From CAMEON01 sp045645165 (lineage in GTDB: Bacteria > Bacillota > Clostridia > Oscillospirales > CAG-272): a stretch of DNA of 22,457 nt. Numbering within the stretch: the first letter of the stretch is position 1; every line of letters starts with the position of its first letter. The notes under the pieces are model-generated. The model searched no databases, was not told the DNA's origin, and saw only the letters and a list, made by a program, of their open reading frames with translations. The stretch is from NCBI GenBank assembly GCA_045645165.1, contig JAZRIF010000024.1, forward strand, positions 1 to 22,457. Direction: 5' to 3'. Made by a program: the position numbers and the translations under genes. Below are positions 14,777 to 22,457 of the stretch, piece by piece.

Positions 14777-17017
14777 ATGGAACAAACCGCACACGTCGGT
14801 ATTGACCGACTTTTGGAAATACTCAGAGCCACGGGCAAGAAGTACGATCTGGAGAAGATCCAGGCCGCCTATACTTACGCCGCAGGGCTCCATGAGGGAC
14901 AATTCCGCAACAGCGGCGACGCATACATCACCCACCCCATCGCCGTGGCCGAGATCGTGGCGGGACTGGAGCTGGACACCGACTCCATCTGCGCCGCTTT
15001 GCTCCACGACACCGTGGAGGATTGCGGCGAGAAGACCAACTGCCAGGAGATTACCAAGCGCTTCGGCGCTGATGTGGCCATGCTGGTGGAGGGTCTGACA
15101 AAGCTGGTCACCTTACAGATCGACGACAAGGAGGAGGCTCACATCGAGAACCTCCGTAAGATGCTCTTGGCCATGTCCAAGGACGTCCGCGTCATCTTCA
15201 TCAAGCTCTGCGACCGCCTCCACAATATGCGTACCCTGGACGCCAAGCCAGACCACAAGCGCCGCATCACCGCCCTGGAGACCATGCAGGTCTACGCTCC
15301 CCTGGCTCACCGCCTCGGTATGCAGAAGATCAAGCAGGAGCTGGAGAATTTGGGTATGCAGTACCTGGATCCCATCGGCTATCTGGAGGTGCGGGACGAG
15401 ATCGAGCGCAAGTACGGTATGAGTCTGGGCTTCATTGAGAATATCCGCGGCATCGTGGCGGATAAGCTCAACGAAAACGGCATCAAGTTCCACCTGGAGG
15501 GCCGTATCAAGACCGCCTACTCCATCTACCGCAAGATGTTCAAGCAGAACAAGTCCTTCGACGAGATCTACGACTTCTACGCCATGCGTATCATCGTGGA
15601 TACCGAGCTGGAGTGCTACACGGTTCTGGGTATCATCCACGAGATGTTCAACTCCATCCCCGGCCGCTTCAAGGACTATATCTCCATCCCCAAGCCCAAT
15701 ATGTACCGCTCCCTCCACACCACGGTCATCGGTCGGGACGGTATCCCCTTCGAGGTGCAGATCCGTACCTGGGAGATGCACCACATCGACGAATACGGTG
15801 TGGCCGCCCACTGGAAGTATAAGTCGGGAGCCACCTCCCAGGCCGATCTGGATCAGAAGCTGGAGTGGATCTCCCGCCTCATCGAAACCGAGGACGGTAC
15901 CCGCGATCCCGAGGAGTTCATGACCGCCCTCAAGATCGACATTTTCCACGACGAGGTCTGCGTCTTCACCCCCAAGGGCGACGTCCGCGCCCTGCCCCAA
16001 GGCGCTACCGTCATCGACTTTGCCTACGCCATCCACTCGGAGGTGGGCAACAAGATGCTGGGCGCTAAGATCAACGGCAGCATCGTGCCCATCGATCGGG
16101 TGCTGGAGAATGGCGAGATCGTGGAGATCCTCACCGCATCCTCTGCCAAGGGTCCCAGCCGCGATTGGCTGAATATCGTCCGTACCAGTGAAGCGAGAAA
16201 TAAGATCCGCCAGTGGTTTAAGCGGGAAAAGAGAGCCGACAATATCATCGTGGGTAAGGCCGCCATTGATATCGAGGTCAAGAAGCTGGCGCCCCGCCTG
16301 CCCGAGAGCAAGCGCGCCGAGGCCGTGGCCGCCGTGGCCGCCAGAATGGGATATTCCACGGTGGACGATATGTACAACACCATCGGTTACGGCGAGTTGC
16401 CCGTGACCAAGACCCTCCGCCGTCTGAAGGACGAGCTGGAGGCCATGACGCCTCCCGAGGCACCCGAGGAGGTAACGACCGCCGCCAAGATGACCGCCGA
16501 GGACGTCCAGCAGGTGGCTACCGCCGCAAGACCCCACAACCTGAAATCCAACAGCGGTATCGTGGTGGACGGCGCCGAGGGCTGTGCCGTCAAGTTTGCC
16601 AAGTGCTGTAACCCCCTGCCCGGCGACGAGGTCATCGGCTTCGTTACCAAGGGCTACGGCATCTCCATCCACAAGCAGGACTGCCCCAACGTGCTGCAGG
16701 GACGGAACAATCCCGATATGGCTGACCGCTGGAAGGAAGCCCGCTGGGAGGGCGCAGCCAACGAGTCGAGCAAGAGTGTATACGAGGCGCTTCTGCAGGT
16801 GCACACTCTGGATACCGTGGGCGTTCTGGCCGATATCACCGTGGCTCTGGCGGATATGAAGGTGTCCATCCTTCACATCAACTCCCAGAAGGCGGGTGCT
16901 GACCGCGTCATCATCAACCTCAAGATCAGCTGTAAAAACGTGGAGCATTACAACTCCATCGTGTCGAGACTCCGTTCCCTCAAGAACATTCTGGACGTGA
17001 CCAGAGGTTTTTCGTAA
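14777..17017 (+). CDS. relA: Bifunctional (p)ppGpp synthetase/hydrolase Rel
   Basis: 746-aa long RSH enzyme that makes and degrades the stringent-response alarmone (p)ppGpp at the ribosome. Domains seen: HD hydrolase (about 30-190) with ITHP (51-54), LLHDTVED (75-82) and LCDRLHNMRT (144-153), all intact; synthetase (about 220-350) with GRIKTAYSIYRKM and R297-F-K-D300, the RXKD form expected of bifunctional rather than synthetase-only enzymes; TGS (about 390-452, CVFTPKGDVRALPQGATVIDFAY); a conserved Cys region (KCCNPLPGDEVIG); and a C-terminal ACT domain (about 670-746). AAAGGA lies 8 nt before the ATG. It follows recJ closely and is separated from dtd by a hairpin-bearing gap. Confidence 0.97.
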   Translation: MEQTAHVGIDRLLEILRATGKKYDLEKIQAAYTYAAGLHEGQFRNSGDAYITHPIAVAEIVAGLELDTDSICAALLHDTVEDCGEKTNCQEITKRFGADVAMLVEGLTKLVTLQIDDKEEAHIENLRKMLLAMSKDVRVIFIKLCDRLHNMRTLDAKPDHKRRITALETMQVYAPLAHRLGMQKIKQELENLGMQYLDPIGYLEVRDEIERKYGMSLGFIENIRGIVADKLNENGIKFHLEGRIKTAYSIYRKMFKQNKSFDEIYDFYAMRIIVDTELECYTVLGIIHEMFNSIPGRFKDYISIPKPNMYRSLHTTVIGRDGIPFEVQIRTWEMHHIDEYGVAAHWKYKSGATSQADLDQKLEWISRLIETEDGTRDPEEFMTALKIDIFHDEVCVFTPKGDVRALPQGATVIDFAYAIHSEVGNKMLGAKINGSIVPIDRVLENGEIVEILTASSAKGPSRDWLNIVRTSEARNKIRQWFKREKRADNIIVGKAAIDIEVKKLAPRLPESKRAEAVAAVAARMGYSTVDDMYNTIGYGELPVTKTLRRLKDELEAMTPPEAPEEVTTAAKMTAEDVQQVATAARPHNLKSNSGIVVDGAEGCAVKFAKCCNPLPGDEVIGFVTKGYGISIHKQDCPNVLQGRNNPDMADRWKEARWEGAANESSKSVYEALLQVHTLDTVGVLADITVALADMKVSILHINSQKAGADRVIINLKISCKNVEHYNSIVSRLRSLKNILDVTRGFS

Positions 17018-17036
17018 CCGGGGATCCGCCCTGAAC

Positions 17037-17124
17037 CCGCTTAAGGAACTTTTGGAAAAGTTCCTTAAGTGTCCTCAAAACCTCCAAAAAGGATTTTTTG
17101 CCAGTAGTTTTTGGAGGTGTTTGA
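17037..17124 (+). repeat. Two hairpins between rel and dtd
   Basis: The first hairpin is a perfect 14-bp stem (17040-17053 with 17056-17069) around GG, starting CGCTTAAGGAA like hairpin B of the 6764-7302 element. The second pairs CCTCCAAAAA (17081-17090) with TTTTTGGAGG (17108-17117) and extends outward with a bulge (CAAAA/TGTTTG). Neither ends in a clean T tract. They may be members of the dispersed repeat family or could attenuate read-through from rel. Confidence 0.6.
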
Positions 17125-17160
17125 AATGAAAAGATAATTCAGCAGAAAGGAACTGCAACC

Positions 17161-17625
17161 ATGAAAGCAGTCATGCAAAGAGTATCCCATGCCAAGGTCG
17201 AGGTCGACGGCGAGCTCATCGGCTCCTGCGGCCACGGTCTGCTCATCCTGCTGGGAGTCGCCACGGGGGACACCGAGGAGGATCTGGATCGTATGCTCGC
17301 AAAGATCGTCAAGCTCCGCATCTTTGAGGATGAAAACGGCAAGATGAACAAGTCGGTACAGGATATCGACGGTGAAATGCTGGTGGTCTCCCAGTTTACC
17401 CTGCTGGCTAACTACAAGCACGGCAACCGCCCCGATTATCTGGGCGCCGCCGCCCCCGCCGAAGCCACGCGCTTCTACGAGCTGTTCATCGAAAAGGCCA
17501 AGGCCTACGTCCGCCACGTGGGGCATGGTCAGTTCGGCGCGGATATGAAGGTCTCCCTCCTTAACGACGGCCCCGTGACCATCGTCATGGAGAGTGACGT
17601 GCTGAAGCCCGCCGCCAAGGCGTAA
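17161..17625 (+). CDS. dtd: D-aminoacyl-tRNA deacylase Dtd
   Basis: 154-aa DTD-fold enzyme that hydrolyses D-aminoacyl-tRNAs, and glycine mischarged on tRNA-Ala, protecting translation from wrong-handed residues. Key motifs are intact: SQFTLLA (77-83) and the NDGPVT motif (135-140) with the Gly137-Pro138 pair that forms the chiral-proofreading site. MKAVMQRVSHAKVEVDGE is the classical N-terminus. GAAAGGA lies about 9 nt before the ATG. It occupies the usual place after rel in Firmicutes. The metallo-hydrolase gene often found between dtd and hemZ is missing and a repeat array lies there instead. Confidence 0.97.
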   Translation: MKAVMQRVSHAKVEVDGELIGSCGHGLLILLGVATGDTEEDLDRMLAKIVKLRIFEDENGKMNKSVQDIDGEMLVVSQFTLLANYKHGNRPDYLGAAAPAEATRFYELFIEKAKAYVRHVGHGQFGADMKVSLLNDGPVTIVMESDVLKPAAKA

Positions 17626-17638
17626 ATACCGCATGCAC

Positions 17639-17845
17639 CGGGGGTATGCCCCCGAACCAAGCTTTTGATATGTAAAGCTTTTTGAAAGTTCTTTGGAATC
17701 CAAAACCTTTCTTTCAAGAAAGGTTTTGGTGGGGTGCAGGGGAGAAACCCCTGCTCTCCTCCCCCCTCGCCTGATCCCCGCATGACCCGATCCGCGGACG
17801 GAGCGCCGTCCGACTGTGCGACCAAAATTCAGGATAATTCGGAGA
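17639..17845. repeat. Hairpin array between dtd and hemZ, dispersed repeat copy 2
   Basis: Five stems follow one another: CGGGGG/CCCCCG (17639-17654); AAGCTTT/AAAGCTT (17659-17680); a 14-bp stem CCAAAACCTTTCTT (17700-17713 with 17716-17729); GCAGGGG/CCCCTGC (17736-17754); and CGGACGG/CCGTCCG (17795-17812). The third has the same geometry and flanks as 48-77. The region 17776-17820 (CCCCGCATG ... GGAGCGCCGTCCG ... TGCG) matches the hairpin D' portion of the 6764-7302 element. The array ends with a tract like the one before the PHP gene (AAATT.. ATAATTC). Confidence 0.7.
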
Positions 17846-17850
17846 AAACC

Positions 17851-19359
17851 ATGAAACTCTATATAGATGGCCCGGTTAATAAATACTACATACAGACTCT
17901 CTGTATGATCTTTTTCCCGGGCTCCAAGTTCTCGGATGACGAGCCCGTCACCGAGGATACCCCCGAGATGTGGGTGAATCTAACCAAATCTCCCGAGGCT
18001 GGCATCGATGTCACCGCCAAACTCTCTTACCGCGGTCAGACCGCCGAGGTCACCCGTCACTACGATTACGCCGAAGGCTACACCACGGAACGCCGCGAGA
18101 AGATCGCGCTGGGTGACGCCGTCACCTCTGTCTGCGAGCAGGTCATGGGCTACCGCTCCTCTTGGGGCATGCTCACCGGCGTGCGCCCCTCTAAGGTGGC
18201 CACCGAGCTTCTGCAAAAGGGCATGAGCAAGACCCGCATTCGCAAGGAGCTGACCAAGGATTACTTTGTCATCCCCAAGAAGGCGGCGCTGGCTACCGAC
18301 GTGGCCATCAACGAGGCGCGCCTCGTTGGCACCCCCGGCAGAAAGGATTGCTCGGTCTACATTTCCATCCCCTTTTGCCCCACCCGTTGCGCCTACTGCT
18401 CCTTCGTGTCCTATACCTCCAAGCGGCTTCTGTCCCTGATCCCCGATTATCTCGTCCGCCTGGTCCATGATCTGGAGGGAACCTTTGCCATGATCAACAA
18501 GCTGGGTCTGCGCCTCCGCACCATCTATATCGGCGGCGGTACCCCCACCATCCTGACCGCGGATCAGCTGGAGTATCTGCTGGGCGCTGTGGAGCGTATG
18601 ACCGATGTCCGCGCGCTGGAGGAATATACGCTGGAGTCGGGCAGACCCGACACCATTGACGCGGACAAGCTGGCCGTTGCCCGTGCCTACGGTGTGGGTC
18701 GTATCAGCGTGAACCCCCAGACCCTGTGCGACGACGTGCTCCGTCATATCGGACGGGCTCATAATACCGAAATGTTCTACCGCGCCTTTGAGACCGCCCG
18801 CGCATCGGGCATCCCCGTCATCAACACCGACCTCATCGCAGGCCTTCCCGGGGACTGCTTCAAGACCTTCTCGGCGTCTTTTGACGGCATCATGGCTCTC
18901 CGTCCCGAGAACATCACGGTACATACCTTCTGCGTGAAGAAATCCGCCGAATTGCGCCAGGCAGGAGCCGACGTCTACTCCATGCGTGGCGGCGATACGG
19001 GTAAGTGCGTGGATTATTCTCAGATCCAATGCACTCACGAGGGGTATATCCCATACTATATGTACAGACAAAAGAATACCGTCGGAAACTTTGAAAACGT
19101 GGGCTTTGCCCTGCCCGGCTACGAGGGACTCTACAACATCTATATGATGGAAGAGGTTCACTCCATCTTTGCCGCCGGTGCGGGTGCTGTCACCAAGCTG
19201 GTGGACTACGCCCCCGTAGACGGGTCTCCCCGCTTCATCGAGCGTATGTTCAATCCCAAATATCCCTACGAGTATCTGGACGATACCGGCGCCGCCTCCA
19301 TGCAGGAAAAGCTGGCGCGTGCCGAGGCTTTCTACAGAGAACGCAGATTATTGGAGTGA
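17851..19359 (+). CDS. hemZ: HemZ: radical-SAM coproporphyrinogen III oxidase-like protein
   Basis: 502-aa radical SAM protein of the HemZ branch, about the length of Bacillus HemZ. HemZ/HemN-type enzymes are linked to oxygen-independent decarboxylation of coproporphyrinogen III, although catalytic proof for HemZ is weak. An N-terminal extension (1-160, with GVRPSK at 110-115) typical of HemZ precedes the radical SAM core: C176-xxx-C180-xx-C183 (FCPTRCAYCSF) for the 4Fe-4S cluster and TIYIGGGTPT (224-233) for SAM binding. The start at 17851 has GGAG 6 nt upstream; the longer frame from 17734 runs through the repeat array and is rejected. No other heme genes are in the window, so the physiological role may not be heme synthesis. 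Confidence 0.93.
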   Translation: MKLYIDGPVNKYYIQTLCMIFFPGSKFSDDEPVTEDTPEMWVNLTKSPEAGIDVTAKLSYRGQTAEVTRHYDYAEGYTTERREKIALGDAVTSVCEQVMGYRSSWGMLTGVRPSKVATELLQKGMSKTRIRKELTKDYFVIPKKAALATDVAINEARLVGTPGRKDCSVYISIPFCPTRCAYCSFVSYTSKRLLSLIPDYLVRLVHDLEGTFAMINKLGLRLRTIYIGGGTPTILTADQLEYLLGAVERMTDVRALEEYTLESGRPDTIDADKLAVARAYGVGRISVNPQTLCDDVLRHIGRAHNTEMFYRAFETARASGIPVINTDLIAGLPGDCFKTFSASFDGIMALRPENITVHTFCVKKSAELRQAGADVYSMRGGDTGKCVDYSQIQCTHEGYIPYYMYRQKNTVGNFENVGFALPGYEGLYNIYMMEEVHSIFAAGAGAVTKLVDYAPVDGSPRFIERMFNPKYPYEYLDDTGAASMQEKLARAEAFYRERRLLE

Positions 19360-19391
19360 AACAAGCGCGGCGGTATTCCTTCCACACCCGT

Positions 19392-19419
19392 GAGGCAACG
19401 GTCCCGAGGGCGTTGCCTC
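19392..19419 (+). repeat. Hairpin before the nucleoside kinase gene
   Basis: A 9-bp stem GAGGCAACG (19392-19400) pairs with CGTTGCCTC (19411-19419) across a 10-nt loop. It lies 27 nt before the kinase ATG and is not followed by T residues, so it is probably not a full terminator. Confidence 0.5.
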
Positions 19420-19446
19420 CGACTCCCAAGAAAGGAGACCGTAACT

Positions 19447-20424
19447 ATGAAACGATTCCAAACTCATCACCCCATCCGACTCCCCTTTACTTTTTCCTCT
19501 CCCGACGAGGGTGTTGCCCTTGTCAAGCAGAATGAGCGGGAGGTAGACGAGCGCCTCACCGCCTGTGCCGCCGCCATCAGCGCGGATTGCGTGGCCCACG
19601 GCGTGCGTGTCATCCGCCTGTCGGGGCCCACCTGCGTGGGCAAGACCACCGCCGCCGATAAGCTGACCGAAGCCTTGGAGGCCGCGGGGCGGGTGGTACA
19701 TCCCATCTCCATCGACGACTTCTTCTACGGCCGCGACGTGCTTCACCGCATGGCCGAGGAGAGCGGAGAGCAAAAGCTGGACTACGACTCGGTCAAGACC
19801 ATCGATCTTCCTGCGCTGGCCATCTGCGTCCGTGAACTTATGGAGCAGGGAAGCACGAAGATCCCCATTTTCAGCTTCAAAACGGGTTATCGCGAGGGCT
19901 ACCGCGACCTGACCATCCCCGAGGGAGAGGAGCCCGTGTTCCTCTTTGAGGGCATCCAAGCCGTGTATCCCGAGGTGGCCGCTCTGTTCGAGGGCATCCC
20001 CGAGCGATCCCTGTTCATCAACGTCATGAAGGACACGGTATTGGTCGACGAGGAGGGCAACGAGCGGGTCTTTACCCCCGATCGCATCCGTTTGATGCGC
20101 CGTCTGGTGCGTGACGAGGCCAAGCGGGGAACGTCCCCCGATTTTACCCTGACCCTTTGGCACAGCGTGCGGGAGAACGAGCTGAAGTCCATCCTCCCCT
20201 ATGCCGATGCCTGCGACTACGGCATTGACTCCAACATGGCCTTTGATATCCATATGCTGGCACCTCACCTGCGCCGTATCTTCGCGGAGCAGCCCTGCGA
20301 CGGGAATGAAATTGCCGCGCAGAACGAGATCCTCGCCTCCGTTGAGGGGGTGGAGGGCATCGACGATGCCTGCCTCGCGCCCAACTCCCTGTATCACGAG
20401 TTCATTCCCCTGAAACAAATATAA
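19447..20424 (+). CDS. Uridine-kinase-like nucleoside kinase (P-loop)
   Basis: 325-aa P-loop kinase related to the phosphoribulokinase/uridine kinase family. Walker A GPTCVGKTT (60-68); SIDDFFYG (88-95) like the substrate-binding SLDDFY of uridine kinases; KLDYDSVKTIDL (110-121); IPIFSFKTGYRE (139-150); FLFEGIQAVYPE (166-177); RLMRRLVRDEAKRG (215-228). Many clostridial relatives carry an N-terminal TGS/ThrRS-like half and total about 550 aa; here only the kinase half with a short leader is present. The start at 19447 has AAAGGAG 8 nt upstream; the longer frame from 19390 crosses a hairpin. The exact nucleoside substrate is unknown. Confidence 0.85.
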   Translation: MKRFQTHHPIRLPFTFSSPDEGVALVKQNEREVDERLTACAAAISADCVAHGVRVIRLSGPTCVGKTTAADKLTEALEAAGRVVHPISIDDFFYGRDVLHRMAEESGEQKLDYDSVKTIDLPALAICVRELMEQGSTKIPIFSFKTGYREGYRDLTIPEGEEPVFLFEGIQAVYPEVAALFEGIPERSLFINVMKDTVLVDEEGNERVFTPDRIRLMRRLVRDEAKRGTSPDFTLTLWHSVRENELKSILPYADACDYGIDSNMAFDIHMLAPHLRRIFAEQPCDGNEIAAQNEILASVEGVEGIDDACLAPNSLYHEFIPLKQI

Positions 20425-20450
20425 TAATTGATACTTTCCCGTCATACCCT
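20423..20450 (+). promoter_or_regulatory. Candidate sporulation (sigma-E type) promoter of spoVB
   Basis: CATACCCT (20443-20450) matches the sigma-E -10 consensus CATACAnT at all but one position. AATAATT (20423-20429) lies 13 nt upstream as a possible -35. A sigma-A reading, TTGATA (20428-20433), 16 nt, TATAGC (20450-20455), is also possible. In Bacillus spoVB is made under sigma-E, which favours the first. Confidence 0.45.
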
Positions 20451-20470
20451 ATAGCAGAATCTACGTCTGC

Positions 20471-20474
20471 GAGG
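20471..20474 (+). promoter_or_regulatory. Ribosome binding site choosing among three spoVB ATGs
   Basis: GAGG is followed by ATG codons in the same frame at 20476, 20479 and 20482. Spacing is 1, 4 and 7 nt; only the last is normal. Confidence 0.6.
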
Positions 20475-20481
20475 TATGATG

Positions 20482-22107
20482 ATGAATCTCTCCGCCCCTT
20501 CCAAACGCGCCTCCTTCCTGTCGGGGGTCAGCATACTCACCCTCTCCGCTCTCATCGTCAAGGTCATCGGTCTGTGTTACCGCATTCCTCTTCTGAACTA
20601 TCTGGGTACCGAGGGAATGGGTTACTTCAATACCGCCTACGAGCTGTACGCCCTCTTTTGCGTGATCTCTACGGCGGGCTTGCCCGTTGCCATGTCGGTG
20701 CTGATCTCTGCCTGCGAGGCGGAGGGGCGGTGGGGGGATGCGCGGCGGATCTATCGGGTATCCCTTTGCCTGTTTGCGGGCATCGGTGTGGTGGGAACAG
20801 CCCTTTTGTGGGGGCTTTCTCAGCCATTTGCCGAGCTTTTGGGTAATCCCTTGGCCTCTGTGTGCATGCGGGCCATTTCTCCGACTCTGTTTCTCATCTG
20901 CCTGTCCTCCGCCTTTCGCGGTTACTTTCAGGGACGGCGCAATATGCTCCCCACCGCCCTGTCCCAGGTGATCGAGGCGGGGGGAAAGCTGTTTTTGGGC
21001 TTGGCCTTCGCCGCCTACGCCCGTGGGGCGGGGGCTGATCTGCCCACCTCTGCCGCCTACGCTGTGCTGGGACTCACGGTGGGTACGGGACTGTCGGTTC
21101 TATACCTGCTGATCCATAAGCGTATGACGGACACCCATGATCAAGATTTGCTTTTACCGTCAACGGATACGTCGCGCCCCGTGTTGCGCCCGCTGCTCGC
21201 AACGGCGATCCCCGTAACCCTGAGCGCCGGGGTCATCAGCCTGACCAAGTGTGTGGATCTGGCGCTGATCCTCCGTCGATTGCAATCGGTTGGGTACACC
21301 GTCTCCGAAGCCAACGCCCTGTACGGGTGCTATTCCACCTTGGCAGTGCCCGTGTTCAACATATTGCCCTCTCTGACCACCTCGGTGGCTCTGTCCGCCG
21401 TGCCTGCTTTGTCAGCGGCCTTTCGGAAAGGGAAGGAGGGACGGGAGGAACTGCGCAGGACGGCTTTCTCCTCCTTGGAGCTGACCCTGACCGTCGCCAT
21501 CCCGGCGGCTCTTGGTATTGCCGTGTTCTCCGAGGATATCCTGTCCCTGCTCTTTGCGGGACAACCTGCCGCCGCGGCGCAGGCCGCTCCCTGGCTTTCC
21601 TGCCTGGGACTGTCGGTGCCCGCCGCCTGCCTCATTACGGTGACGGGGGCGATGCTCCAGGCCGCGGGGAAAGCCAACCGCCCCGTGATTTCCATGCTGA
21701 TCGGTGTGGTTGCCAAAACACTCTTGGCTTACGTTCTGTTGGGACTGGAGGGTTGGGGACTTGCCGGCGCACCCGTCAGCTCTCTGCTCTGCGATACGGT
21801 GATCGTCGCCGTCAACCTGTTCTTCATCTCCCGCCACGCACCCGCCATGCTCCCCCATCTGCGGGAAGGATTTTCGCTCGTGGCGTTTCCAACGGCCGTC
21901 TCGGTTCTGGCGGTGGGGGGAGTCAAGCTCCTGCGGCATGCCCTTGGATGGCAGGAGATCACCCCTCTGCATACCCTTGGAACGGTGGCCTCTGTGATGT
22001 GCTTGTACGGCGCGGGGCTTCTGCTCAAATTCGCATTCCGATTCTACATACCCATTCATAAAAAGAAGGATTCACAACATGATCAAGTTAACCAAAGAAG
22101 CGCGTGA
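20482..22107 (+). CDS. spoVB: SpoVB-like lipid II/polysaccharide flippase (MOP/MATE family)
   Basis: 541-aa integral membrane protein with about 14 predicted transmembrane helices, of the SpoVB/YtgP/MurJ-like branch of the MOP superfamily. SpoVB is needed for spore cortex synthesis, probably moving lipid-linked peptidoglycan precursor across the membrane. Family features: the opening KRASFLSGVSILTLSALIVKVIGL with YRIPLLNYLGTEGMGYFNTAYELY, a conserved STAGLPVAMS segment, and SSAFRGYFQGRRNMLPTALSQVIE. Length fits SpoVB (about 518-545 aa). Start chosen by ribosome-site spacing. Its 3' end overlaps mazG by 29 nt in another frame. A closely related flippase for another polysaccharide is the alternative. 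Confidence 0.9.
   Translation: MNLSAPSKRASFLSGVSILTLSALIVKVIGLCYRIPLLNYLGTEGMGYFNTAYELYALFCVISTAGLPVAMSVLISACEAEGRWGDARRIYRVSLCLFAGIGVVGTALLWGLSQPFAELLGNPLASVCMRAISPTLFLICLSSAFRGYFQGRRNMLPTALSQVIEAGGKLFLGLAFAAYARGAGADLPTSAAYAVLGLTVGTGLSVLYLLIHKRMTDTHDQDLLLPSTDTSRPVLRPLLATAIPVTLSAGVISLTKCVDLALILRRLQSVGYTVSEANALYGCYSTLAVPVFNILPSLTTSVALSAVPALSAAFRKGKEGREELRRTAFSSLELTLTVAIPAALGIAVFSEDILSLLFAGQPAAAAQAAPWLSCLGLSVPAACLITVTGAMLQAAGKANRPVISMLIGVVAKTLLAYVLLGLEGWGLAGAPVSSLLCDTVIVAVNLFFISRHAPAMLPHLREGFSLVAFPTAVSVLAVGGVKLLRHALGWQEITPLHTLGTVASVMCLYGAGLLLKFAFRFYIPIHKKKDSQHDQVNQRSA
22064..22070 (+). promoter_or_regulatory. mazG ribosome binding site inside spoVB
   Basis: AGAAGGA lies 8 nt before the mazG ATG and within the last codons of spoVB, supporting the 29-nt gene overlap and coupled translation. 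Confidence 0.75.
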
Positions 22108-22457
22108 CGAAAAGGTTCGCTACCTCCTGGAAAAGAATACGCCCTATACCTTCGACGATCTCGTGACCGTCGTGGAGCTTCTGCGCTCCGAAGGCGGCTG
22201 TCCCTGGGACATGGAGCAGACCCATAAGTCTATCCGTAACGATTTCATCGAGGAGACCTACGAGGTCATTGAGGCCATCGACACCGAGGATCCCGTCCTC
22301 CTGCGGGAGGAGCTGGGCGACGTGCTGTTGCAGGTGGTGTTCCACGCCCGCATTGAGCAGGAGCAGGACGTATTCGGCATGGAGGAGGTCTCCAACGACA
22401 TCTGCGCCAAGCTCATCCACCGCCATCCCCACGTATTCGGTACGCTGGAGGTGGAGA
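22079..22457 (+). CDS. mazG: Nucleoside triphosphate pyrophosphohydrolase MazG (3'-truncated by window end)
   Basis: The first 126 residues of a MazG-family enzyme, which hydrolyses NTPs/dNTPs to the monophosphate and pyrophosphate and helps clear non-canonical nucleotides. Visible motifs: CPWDMEQTH (41-49), FIEETYEVIEAI (56-67) and REELGDVLLQVVFHA (76-90), which carry the Mg-binding Glu/Asp residues, and KLIHRHPHVFG (111-121). The reading frame continues past the window edge. Bacillus YabN fuses a methylase domain in front of MazG; here the protein starts directly before the MazG domain, so that N-terminal fusion is absent. spoVB followed by mazG is a conserved Firmicutes neighbour pair. Confidence 0.94.
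   Translation, partial: MIKLTKEARDEKVRYLLEKNTPYTFDDLVTVVELLRSEGGCPWDMEQTHKSIRNDFIEETYEVIEAIDTEDPVLLREELGDVLLQVVFHARIEQEQDVFGMEEVSNDICAKLIHRHPHVFGTLEVE

Noticed and set aside
15113..16948. Minus-strand open frame (611 aa) opposite rel
   Set aside because: Antisense shadow; Leu/Val/His-rich with no domain, while Rel on the other strand is complete.
17734..17850. 39-residue N-terminal extension of HemZ
   Set aside because: It runs through the repeat array; HemZ-like sequence starts at 17851, which has a ribosome site.

Overview
The window looks like a chromosomal segment from a spore-forming, low-oxygen Firmicute of the Clostridia, probably an Oscillospirales-type gut bacterium. The protein families point that way: a CotF-type coat protein, a PdaA-type cortex deacetylase, SpoVB, CdaA, a bifunctional Rel and HemZ. 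The gene orders (cdaA followed by a COG2509 flavoprotein; recJ-rel-dtd-hemZ; spoVB-mazG) also fit, as do the GC-rich coding sequence and strong AAAGGAG-type ribosome binding sites. The genus assignment is inference. No phage, transposase, CRISPR array, rRNA or tRNA was seen.

Layout. 1-154 is a hairpin-bearing intergenic repeat, then a PHP-family phosphoesterase (155-925, +). A bidirectional terminator separates it from a minus-strand run, read right to left: ligA (6091-4082), a large secreted GH71/GH99-like protein with a C-terminal anchor (4069-1397), and a small lipoprotein (1400-987). The junctions are tight (12 nt and a 4-nt ATGA overlap). A good sigma-A promoter lies before ligA. Divergent from it is a CotF-type spore coat gene (6270-6725) with its own terminator.

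6764-7302 is a gene-free, hairpin-rich inverted repeat whose two halves mirror each other. Then come two coupled polysaccharide deacetylases (7320-9057), a terminator, and the c-di-AMP block: cdaA, a 92-aa single-pass membrane protein where CdaR would be expected, and a COG2509 flavoprotein (to 12324).

The right part is a plus-strand housekeeping series: recJ, rel, dtd, hemZ, a uridine-kinase-like nucleoside kinase, spoVB with a possible sigma-E promoter, and a truncated mazG running off the end. The long gaps around dtd and hemZ hold more members or fragments of the hairpin repeats.

Functional themes are spore envelope building (CotF, PdaA, second deacetylase, SpoVB), nucleotide second messengers (c-di-AMP, (p)ppGpp), DNA repair (LigA, RecJ), and nucleotide or tRNA quality control (Dtd, MazG). 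No wholly new multi-gene system was identified. The strongest unusual signals are the mirror-symmetric element at 6764-7302, with compensated stem changes between its halves, and the minimal CdaR-position protein.
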